A stretch of 22,355 nucleotides of DNA, from NCBI GenBank assembly GCA_050996405.1, contig JBPCRW010000090.1, positions 1 to 22,355 of the forward strand, written 5' to 3'. Numbering within the stretch: position 1 is the stretch's first letter; every line of letters starts with the position of its first letter. Position numbers and translations under genes: made by a program. The notes under the pieces are model-generated. The model was given only the letters and a program-made list of their open reading frames with translations, ran no database searches and was not told the DNA's origin. This DNA comes from JBPCRW01 sp050996405. GTDB lineage: Bacteria > Acidobacteriota > Blastocatellia > Pyrinomonadales > Pyrinomonadaceae. This document shows positions 1-6,306 of this stretch, piece by piece.

Positions 1-206
1 CCGTCAACGATTATCGAATTTTCCGTGTGCGAAATATCATTCGTCAGATTTCCCATCACCGAATCGTATTTCAAAAGATGCGCCAGAGTTTTGGTATCGG
101 TCAAATCATTAACCGCTACAAAATCAATCTCGTTATCGCCGAGAGCCGACCGCAGAACATTGCGCCCGATGCGCCCGAAACCGTTAATCGCCACTTTAAT
201 TGCCAT
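1..206 (-). CDS. gap: Glyceraldehyde-3-phosphate dehydrogenase, N-terminal part (cut by window edge)
   Basis: The minus strand encodes about 68 residues opening MAIKVAINGFGRIGRNVLRS, the classic NAD-binding Rossmann start of type I GAPDH (GFGRIGR loop). It continues with the FVAVNDLTD and HLLKYDSV motifs of the family. The enzyme oxidises glyceraldehyde-3-phosphate to 1,3-bisphosphoglycerate in cytoplasmic glycolysis. The catalytic cysteine and the C-terminal domain lie outside the window. The ATG is at 206-204, with a GAGGAG ribosome-binding site at about 219-229, slightly far from the start. A sigma-70-like promoter lies just upstream at 255-283. Identity is secure; only completeness is unknown. 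Confidence 0.95.
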   Translation of the reverse strand, partial: MAIKVAINGFGRIGRNVLRSALGDNEIDFVAVNDLTDTKTLAHLLKYDSVMGNLTNDISHTENSIIVD

Positions 207-254
207 TTCTTTTTTTTAATCTCCTCATCAAAATCTAAATGTCTTAAAAACTTG

Positions 255-283
255 AATGTATCTTAAATTCGGTTAAAGTTCAA
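255..283 (-). promoter_or_regulatory. Sigma-70-like promoter for gap
   Basis: On the minus strand, TTGAAC (283-278) and TACATT (260-255) are separated by exactly 17 bases, giving a predicted leader of about 40 nt before the gap ATG. This is a consensus match by eye only. Confidence 0.5.
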
Positions 284-427
284 AAGTTCGATGTAGCGGA
301 TTTTCGGCTCTTCGCAGATAAAACTGAAATAGGAAATTGTTGAAACAATCCAAAATTAATTGACGTAAAAGGGTTTGAGTTTACACCCGTTTATAAAATT
401 ATTTATCAAAACTCGGAGCTTTTTATA

Positions 428-2308
428 ATGAAATTCCTGCGCTATTTTACGTTTGTTTTAACAATTTTCATTTTCAACGCCGGTTTTAATGTTCAATCTT
501 CTTACGCCCAGAATCCGGGCGAAAAGCCGCAGATTGCCAAAAACACCCTCGAAACAGTTGAAATAAAGGCGGAAGAAAAGTTGCCGGTAAAGTCTTCTGA
601 AGATGAAGCCGACAGATTGAAAAGCAATTCAATCAACAATTCCGCGACTACGACGATGCTTCGCCGGGTCGGAGTGCAAACCGATCAGACCGTTCCGATT
701 TCGCTCGACGAAGCGATTCGCACGGCGTTGGAAAATAACAATCAGATTGAAGTAGCGCGTGACGACGTTCGATTTCAGGAAACACAGCTTCGTTCACTTT
801 TGGGAATTTACGATCCGGTTTTCAGCGTTTCGCCGACGTTTTCGCGCAATTCTTCGACGGGTTCGGGCGCGTCGAATGATTTTCGGATTAATTCCGGCTT
901 TAGCAAAGAATTGGAAGCCGGCGGCGGCAGATTCGATACTTTTCTCAACACGAGTCAGTCGGGACAAAATTCACGCAATAATACGAATTTTAATCAAACA
1001 TCAAATATCGCAAGTTCTTCAAGCACGACGTATTTCAGCAATCTCGGAGTAACTTACACGCAGCCGCTTTTTCGGAATTTCAAAATTGACAATACCCGTC
1101 GTCAAATCAGAATTCAGCGCAAGCGTTTGCAGCAGACTGATGCCGATTTTCGCCGCCAAACGATTGATATAATTTCGCAGGTGCAGCGCACTTACTGGGA
1201 TTTGGTTTTCGCTCTGCGCGACCAACAAAATCGTGTCGCCAATTTGAATCTGGCGCGTGAAAATCTGCGACAGGTCGAAGCCCGCATCCAAGCCGGAGCC
1301 GCCGCGCCCTTAGCACGCGCCGAGGTCGAAACCGAACTCGCCACCCGCGAAACCGATGTTTTATTAGCGACGCAGCAAGTTTCGATTACCGAAAACAGCT
1401 TAAAAACGCTGCTTTTAAGAAACCCGGAATCGCCGCAGTGGTCGCAATCTTTCGTTCCGACCGACAAACCGGTTCTCAGTCTCGATGCGGTGAGTTTGGA
1501 AGACGCGCTCAAAGATGCCCGCGATAATCGTCCCGAACTGCGCCGATTGCAGCTGCAAAAAGATATAAATGTTATTGACATTAATTACTTCAAAAATCAG
1601 ATCAAACCGCAGATTGATTTGAACACATCGTTTTCGCTCGGCGGTTTGTCCTTAACAGGTCAAGATGTTCCTCCCGGAACGACTTTTCCAATCATTGTTC
1701 CTGGAACAACTTCCAACGCCGATGCGTTTTTGCTTAATCAAATCAATGTTGTTCGTGCCGGACAAAATCTACCTGTTTTGACAATTAGTGATATTCCGAC
1801 TGTAAACGCTCAGGGTTTGCCGAATTTTTTATCAGGCGGGACCTTTCGTTCACTGCGTAATCTTTTCCGAACTGACGCGCCGAATTTTTCGGTCGGCGTG
1901 ACTTTTTCTTTTCCACTCGGTAACAGAACGGCGAAAGCAAATCTGGCTGGCGCGAGAATTCAGGACGAGCAGATTCAGGCGCAAAGCCGTTCGCAGGAAC
2001 AAACGATAATCGCCGAAGTCCGTAATGCGGTGCAGGCGGTCGAAACGTCGCGGCAGAGAGTTTTAACGGCGCGTCGCGCCCGTGAAAATGCCGAAATCCA
2101 ACTTGAAGGCGAGCGCAGACTTTTTGATGTCGGACGTTCGACGACATTTCTGCTTTTCCAGCGTGAAAACGCTTTGACTAATGCGCGAAATTCCGAGATT
2201 CGAGCCGAAACCGATTACAACAAATCGCTATCCGATTTACAGCGTTCGACTTCGACAACCTTCCGCGTAAATAATATCGAAGTTGATTCGCCGATGGACG
2301 ATCAATAA
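428..2308 (+). CDS. TolC-family outer-membrane efflux channel
   Basis: This 626-residue protein has a signal peptide (residues 1 to about 28, cleavage near SYA-QNP) and two outer-membrane-efflux-protein repeats. The first begins near residue 88 (ISLDEAIRTALENNNQIE), the second near 355 (VSLEDALKDARDNRPELRR). Long Arg/Gln-rich helices flank beta segments such as LGVTYTQPLFRN and VGVTFSFPLGNRTA, as expected for a TolC trimer forming an outer-membrane barrel and periplasmic tunnel. It is longer than E. coli TolC because of an extended acidic N-terminal linker (about 30-85) and an insertion in the second repeat (about 400-480). GGAG at 415-418 supports the start. No fusion protein or inner-membrane pump is adjacent, so the substrate cannot be inferred. 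It ends at a strong terminator. Confidence 0.9.
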   Translation: MKFLRYFTFVLTIFIFNAGFNVQSSYAQNPGEKPQIAKNTLETVEIKAEEKLPVKSSEDEADRLKSNSINNSATTTMLRRVGVQTDQTVPISLDEAIRTALENNNQIEVARDDVRFQETQLRSLLGIYDPVFSVSPTFSRNSSTGSGASNDFRINSGFSKELEAGGGRFDTFLNTSQSGQNSRNNTNFNQTSNIASSSSTTYFSNLGVTYTQPLFRNFKIDNTRRQIRIQRKRLQQTDADFRRQTIDIISQVQRTYWDLVFALRDQQNRVANLNLARENLRQVEARIQAGAAAPLARAEVETELATRETDVLLATQQVSITENSLKTLLLRNPESPQWSQSFVPTDKPVLSLDAVSLEDALKDARDNRPELRRLQLQKDINVIDINYFKNQIKPQIDLNTSFSLGGLSLTGQDVPPGTTFPIIVPGTTSNADAFLLNQINVVRAGQNLPVLTISDIPTVNAQGLPNFLSGGTFRSLRNLFRTDAPNFSVGVTFSFPLGNRTAKANLAGARIQDEQIQAQSRSQEQTIIAEVRNAVQAVETSRQRVLTARRARENAEIQLEGERRLFDVGRSTTFLLFQRENALTNARNSEIRAETDYNKSLSDLQRSTSTTFRVNNIEVDSPMDDQ

Positions 2309-2323
2309 TTTACTGTTAGTCAA

Positions 2324-2367
2324 AAAAAGAAAAAGCGCGAGTCATTTAACTCGCGCTTTTTCTTTTT
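2324..2367. terminator. Bidirectional intrinsic terminator, 19-bp perfect stem
   Basis: The arms 2324-2342 and 2349-2367 are perfectly complementary over 19 bp (GCGCGAGT core flanked by A/T tracts) with a 6-base loop. The A-run on one side and T-run on the other make it work in both directions. It separates the convergent TolC-like gene and the minus-strand gene ending at 2383. Confidence 0.9.
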
Positions 2368-2382
2368 CGTTTTATTACAAAA

Positions 2383-3117
2383 CTACTGACTTGGCTCATC
2401 TTCAATTGCGTCGTCAATTTGCTTTTCCAGTTTGAAGCGCAATTTTTCCACCATAATATCGGCTTTTTGCAAATTCAAATCCAAACTCGATCTGGTGTTT
2501 TGAATGTCGGTTAAAAGTCTTTGCAGATTTCGCTTATCAACTTCCAGAGTTTTGCGTCGCTGATCGCGCAGTTCTTCGGGACGAAGCGTTCCGACAAGTG
2601 CTACCGAGCGTTCAATCATTTCCGGTCTGATGTCGTTTTCGATTTGATCGAGTCTGGTTTTAATCTGATTTTCCTTTTCAATCATTTCAAAAAGTTGTTT
2701 TCGTAGAGTTTCCGTCCGCTGTTCGGCGCGTGTCAAAATATCGAGATTGAGCAGAAGCCGTTTTTGTTTTTCGTCCGGGTCTTTTTTTTGATTAGATTCG
2801 AGGTTTTTAATACGCTCGTTCAATTCGTTCATTCCGTCGGTAGAAACAACTGGCTTTTCGACCGGCTTCTCGGTCTGCGTTTCGGCTTGCGGCTGAACAA
2901 TCACTCGGTTTTCATTGGGAAATTCATCCGCGCGGCTGATTATTAAAGGTTCATTATTCGTTCCCGCCGGAGTCGGTTGAACAATCGGATTCGCTTTTCT
3001 CGTTTTTGAACGTCGGGGAGTTTGCGCGTTTGAATCCGCAGCCAGAAAACCTAAAAAGAGAAAATTCAATGCTGCCGCCGCGAGGATAATTCGCCGGGAC
3101 GATATTCTAAATTTCAT
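2383..3117 (-). CDS. Exported coiled-coil protein of unknown function
   Basis: I do not recognise this 244-residue protein. It starts with a basic, hydrophobic signal sequence (residues 1 to about 31, ending near SNAQ), so it is probably periplasmic. A Pro/Thr-rich, low-complexity stretch follows (about 32-90, including QTEKPVEKPV). Residues about 95-235 are charged and heptad-like, with repeated Leu/Ile spacing typical of a coiled coil. There are no catalytic motifs and no cysteines. The start is supported by AAGG about 8 bases upstream, which overlaps the stop codon of the gene at 3122-3394. The 4-base spacing indicates an operon. A structural or envelope-spacer role is an inference. Confidence 0.75.
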   Translation of the reverse strand: MKFRISSRRIILAAAALNFLFLGFLAADSNAQTPRRSKTRKANPIVQPTPAGTNNEPLIISRADEFPNENRVIVQPQAETQTEKPVEKPVVSTDGMNELNERIKNLESNQKKDPDEKQKRLLLNLDILTRAEQRTETLRKQLFEMIEKENQIKTRLDQIENDIRPEMIERSVALVGTLRPEELRDQRRKTLEVDKRNLQRLLTDIQNTRSSLDLNLQKADIMVEKLRFKLEKQIDDAIEDEPSQ

Positions 3118-3121
3118 TGTA

Positions 3122-3394
3122 TTACCTTAAATTTCTATTATTTGTGTTTTTGTCGGGAATCAAATCGCCGGTAAAAAATTCGACGACGTTTTTTGCCGTT
3201 CCGACAAAAGGAATTGCGTCAAGCCCGGAGTGAATCACGCCTTTGAAAACGCCTTTTCTTCTGATGCTGTGTCCGATTAAACCGATTGCCACCGCCGTTC
3301 CAAGATACGGAACTGCTTTTGCCGTGCGTTTGACGATTTGCCAGCCGCCGGTTTCGAGTAATTTACGTTTTATAGTTGTCTTTTTCTCTGTCAT
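3122..3394 (-). CDS. Small basic protein with a repeated P-[YF]-[LV]-G-T-A motif, unknown function
   Basis: This is a 90-residue protein of unknown family. After a Lys/Arg-rich N-terminus (MTEKKTTIKRKLLETGGW) come two similar segments: AVPYLGTAVAIGLIGHSIRR (about 28-47) and AIPFVGTAKNVVEFFTGDL (about 60-79). Each has the P-[YF]-[LV]-G-T-A core and an amphipathic or hydrophobic tail. This suggests an internal duplication forming two helical hairpins, possibly membrane-associated. It lies immediately upstream of the exported coiled-coil gene with only 4 bases between them, so the two are probably co-transcribed. There is no signal peptide. Function is unknown. Confidence 0.7.
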   Translation of the reverse strand: MTEKKTTIKRKLLETGGWQIVKRTAKAVPYLGTAVAIGLIGHSIRRKGVFKGVIHSGLDAIPFVGTAKNVVEFFTGDLIPDKNTNNRNLR

Positions 3395-3439
3395 TTGGTT
3401 CAGTTTATACTTGCTTTAATCTGATGACAACAGCATACT

Positions 3440-3457
3440 TTTGTTTGCACGAACAAA
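3440..3457. promoter_or_regulatory. Short palindrome in a divergent spacer, possible operator
   Basis: TTTGTT-TGCACG-AACAAA is a perfect 6-bp inverted repeat with a 6-base spacer. It lies between the divergent genes starting at 3394 (-) and 3487 (+), about 30 bases upstream of the ABC ATPase ATG. Its size and placement suit a dimeric regulator site, but a match this short can arise by chance. Confidence 0.25.
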
Positions 3458-3486
3458 TCCTGTAAAAGTTTCAATTTTCAATAATT

Positions 3487-4461
3487 ATGTCGCTCAAAGT
3501 AACGAATCTTTCCAAAAGATATGATGATAATTGGGTTTTGCGAAACATTTCGTTTGAAGTCGAAAGAGGCGAAGTTTTCGGCATTTTCGGCGCGACCGGC
3601 GCGGGCAAATCAACGCTCATTCGTCTGCTTTCCGGTTCGGAAAACTGTGACGGCGGCGCGATTCATTTCGATTCCAACGAGGTGACGACTTTATCCTGCG
3701 AAGATCGAAATTTTCACTTTCCGAAGCTGACGAACGATAATTTCTGGAAAAATCTTTTCAACACCGAACACAAATCGCAGTTAGCCGACGGCGAAGGTCA
3801 GGTTCTGGCTCTCGAAGAAGCATTGCAGAAAGCCGAGGGCGTTTTGCTGCTCGACGATTCGTTTTGTTATATGGACCGGCTTTTGCGGTTGGAAAATTAT
3901 GAAAAACTGAACAAAACGGTTGACGAAAAAAATCTGATCGTGGTCATCGCCAGCAACGGTTTCGATGAAATGATGAAACTTTGCGAACGCATCGCCGTTT
4001 TGCACGAAGGCGAAATCAAACAAATCGGAACTCCGCGCGAAATTTATGAATCGCCGAATTCGGTCGCCGTCGCGCGACTCACCGGCAGAAATAATCTGAT
4101 TACCGCCCGGCGTTTGACGGCGAGCGAAGCGGAATTGCCGGAATTTCAAACCGTCGTCGGCGAACACCGGGTTTTCACTAAAAGAATCGGAAAAAACTCC
4201 ACCGACGCGCTCAATGAAAACGTCACGCTGGCGATTCGCCCGGAACATATTTCGATCTCGTTCGGCGCATCGTTCCCGGAAGATAATTTAGTAAAAGCGC
4301 AAATTTCGGACATAAAATTTCACGGCGCGACGACTTTAATCCGGCTTGACTCAAACGGATTGACTCTTGAAGCGTTGGTTTTAAGATTGGTCGGATTAAA
4401 CGTCGGCGACGAATGTATGGTCGGACTTCCGCCCGACCGTATTCTGGTTTTAAAAGATTGA
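3487..4461 (+). CDS. Degenerate MalK/PotA-type ABC ATPase with TOBE-like domain
   Basis: This 324-residue protein follows the layout of MalK/PotA importer ATPases. It has Walker A GATGAGKST (35-43), then the usual C-terminal run ERIAVLHEGEIKQIGTPREI and a TOBE-type domain with IRPEHISIS. Several catalytic elements are altered. No Q-loop glutamine is visible, and the helical subdomain is shortened. The LSGGQ signature position reads LADGE (99-103). Walker B is LLLDD, with Asp124 where the catalytic Glu normally sits. The D-loop is CYMD and the switch His is replaced (IASNGFDE, about Ser156). ATP binding looks possible, hydrolysis doubtful. No permease or binding protein is adjacent. The reading frame is intact and codon use matches neighbours, so a regulatory or partner subunit is as likely as decay. 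Confidence 0.85.
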   Translation: MSLKVTNLSKRYDDNWVLRNISFEVERGEVFGIFGATGAGKSTLIRLLSGSENCDGGAIHFDSNEVTTLSCEDRNFHFPKLTNDNFWKNLFNTEHKSQLADGEGQVLALEEALQKAEGVLLLDDSFCYMDRLLRLENYEKLNKTVDEKNLIVVIASNGFDEMMKLCERIAVLHEGEIKQIGTPREIYESPNSVAVARLTGRNNLITARRLTASEAELPEFQTVVGEHRVFTKRIGKNSTDALNENVTLAIRPEHISISFGASFPEDNLVKAQISDIKFHGATTLIRLDSNGLTLEALVLRLVGLNVGDECMVGLPPDRILVLKD

Positions 4462-4576
4462 AAATAGGACGCGGATGAACGCTGATAAGGCGGATTGTCG
4501 CGGATTTATTTTAAGGATTTTTCAAAATTAAATTCGCGATAATCTTTTTAATCTGCGTTCATCCGCGTCCTATTTT
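4461..4576. repeat. Long imperfect inverted repeat between convergent genes
   Basis: The outer arms 4461-4486 and 4551-4576 pair over 26 bases with one mismatch (core GGACGCGGATGAACGC). Inner arms 4493-4507 and 4530-4544 pair over 15 bases with two mismatches. The element fills the spacer between the ABC ATPase stop and the OmpA-domain gene stop and ends in T7 on the plus strand, so it could terminate both genes. The GCGGATGAACGC-type wording resembles small dispersed intergenic repeats known in several phyla; only one copy is visible here. Confidence 0.7.
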
Positions 4577-4583
4577 TTTCGTT

Positions 4584-6140
4584 TTACTGTCCGATTGCCG
4601 GAGACAGAATAATCTCGACGCGGCGATTTTTCGCGCGGTTGAGATTGGTCGTATTAGGCGCAATCGGCAGCGTCGCGCCAAAACCTTTGGCTTCGACTCG
4701 CGCCGCGTCAACGCCGCCCGTCGTCAATTTTCCGACAATCGCCTGCGCTCTCGCGTCGGTCAAAGTTTGCAGTTCGTCGGGCGTTCCCTTGTTGTCGGTG
4801 TGTGATTCGATGGCGACTTTGTAATCGGTGGCGTTCGCCAGCGTCGTCGCCAGATTACTCAATTTTGAATCGCCCGCCGCCGATAAATTATTAGCGCGAA
4901 TTCCGCCGAAATAATTTTCATTTAAAGTCAGAATAATTCCGCGTTCGGTTTGTCGAACCGCGCCGAAGGGTTTTAGAGATTGCATCAGAGCCGGAACGCT
5001 TGCTTGAATTCGAGCGATTTTTTCCGCTTGTGCGCGCTGCGCGTCGGCGGCTTGCTGCTGCCCCTGAAATCTCGCCAATTCGACTTTCGCGGTTTCGGCA
5101 TCGCCGCGCGCTTTGCCCAATTCTTCACGCATCTGCGCGTTTTCAGTCTTCAATTGACTAATCTGTTCGTTAGAATTCGCCACGTCGCGCTCGGCAAGTT
5201 CGCGGGCGCGCCGCTCGCTGGCAAGTTCGATTTTGAGAGCGTCCGCCTGCTGCTGCGCGTCGGTTACAAGGTCTTCGGATTTCCGTATTTCGGCATCCTG
5301 ACGCGATTTTTCATTTCTCTTTTCACGCGCGTCACGACGAATCGCCGCCGTGTCTTCGGCTTTGACCGCCGCGCTCACCGCCTGCCGCGCCGAGATGTCA
5401 ACCTGGTCAACGTCGCGCCCCGCGAGCCAGCCGCTTTCCGCGCTTTGCAAAAGCGTCTGGGCTTGCGCGAATTCATCCGCCGCGTCGCGTTCCGCCCCCG
5501 CGTATTTTGCCAGCGCAATCGCCTGACGCGCTTCTAAAATCGTCACCGGCGTTTTCGCATAATCGGTTTCGGCGATTTCCGGCGTTCGCACGTCTCGGAA
5601 ATAATCGCTCGAATTGCCGAAATACTGGACGGTTTTGACGGTCGCCAGAGGCGTTCCCGCTTTGGAATAACCCGTCAGATTTTCCAGCATCACTTCGCGG
5701 CTCGGACGACGGACGAGAAAATGCGGTTCAGCCGTAATTATCAGCGCAAAGGTTTGCAAAGGCGTGGTGACGGTGATTTTTGAATCGATAAAAAACAATC
5801 CGCTGCGTTTTATTTCACCGAGATTGTCGGCTTGCCCGTCGGGAGAAATCGCCCACAAAACATATGTCGCGTAGCCCGCGCCGAGTTCAAACGGGCGCGG
5901 CATTTTTTCGACCGACAACTGAATTTCAGTTCCCTTTCGGTCGCTGCGTTTAACGGTCGCCTCTCCGGTCATTCTGGGAAATCTGGTCGTGCCGCGAAAC
6001 TTCACTTTGATAGTTTCGCCTTCGGGATAAGTTATCGCCGTCGTCTGGCGCGGCGCGTCAACCTGCGCCTGCGCTGGATAAATCGAAATCGAAAAAACGA
6101 ATAGTATTAGAACCAATTTTATAAAATTTTTATGTGTCAT
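4584..6140 (-). CDS. OmpA-family protein with long periplasmic coiled coil
   Basis: This 518-residue protein opens with a signal peptide (MTHKNFIKLVLILFVFSISI, cleavage near AQA-QVD). Residues about 30-200 form a beta-rich domain of unknown family. Residues about 230-390 are an Ala/Glu/Arg-rich coiled coil. The last 120 residues are an OmpA C-terminal peptidoglycan-binding domain, with HTDNKG near 447, TDARAQAIVGKL, and the terminal NRAKNRRVEI motif. It likely tethers an envelope structure to peptidoglycan. I chose the ATG at 6140 because GGAGAA lies 6 bases upstream and it begins the signal peptide; the longer open frame to 6332 adds 64 residues with no such support. Residues 331-354 are identical to a segment of the divergent ABC exporter. 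Confidence 0.88.
   Translation of the reverse strand: MTHKNFIKLVLILFVFSISIYPAQAQVDAPRQTTAITYPEGETIKVKFRGTTRFPRMTGEATVKRSDRKGTEIQLSVEKMPRPFELGAGYATYVLWAISPDGQADNLGEIKRSGLFFIDSKITVTTPLQTFALIITAEPHFLVRRPSREVMLENLTGYSKAGTPLATVKTVQYFGNSSDYFRDVRTPEIAETDYAKTPVTILEARQAIALAKYAGAERDAADEFAQAQTLLQSAESGWLAGRDVDQVDISARQAVSAAVKAEDTAAIRRDAREKRNEKSRQDAEIRKSEDLVTDAQQQADALKIELASERRARELAERDVANSNEQISQLKTENAQMREELGKARGDAETAKVELARFQGQQQAADAQRAQAEKIARIQASVPALMQSLKPFGAVRQTERGIILTLNENYFGGIRANNLSAAGDSKLSNLATTLANATDYKVAIESHTDNKGTPDELQTLTDARAQAIVGKLTTGGVDAARVEAKGFGATLPIAPNTTNLNRAKNRRVEIILSPAIGQ
5078..5150 (-). repeat. 73-bp repeat, copy A, in the OmpA-protein coiled coil
   Basis: The reverse complement of 5078-5150 is identical, base for base, to 6478-6550. 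In this gene it encodes residues 331-354 (KTENAQMREELGKARGDAET and four more). Flanking codons are also related but diverged. Confidence 0.95.
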
Positions 6141-6198
6141 ATTTATTCTCCGAGACGGAATCGTCCGAAAAGAAAGATGCGTTTGAATATCAAAACCG

Positions 6199-6226
6199 TT
6201 GCTAATTTTAACATAAAATTTATAAC
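6199..6226 (+). promoter_or_regulatory. Possible sigma-70-like promoter for the ABC exporter
   Basis: TTGCTA (6199-6204) and TATAAC (6221-6226) are separated by 16 bases, within the 166-base divergent spacer upstream of the exporter. The match is modest and A/T-rich background makes false positives likely. Confidence 0.35.
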
Positions 6227-6306
6227 TTTTGGAGATGTGAAAATTTATTTGCGGCGCGTGCGGCTTGCCGTTAGGCGATTTTCCGTGAATAATCTTAATT
6301 TTCGCA

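Noticed and set aside
360..397. Promoter for the TolC-like gene (TTGACG with TATAAA)
   Set aside because: Spacing of 26 bases is too long and no better pair was found.
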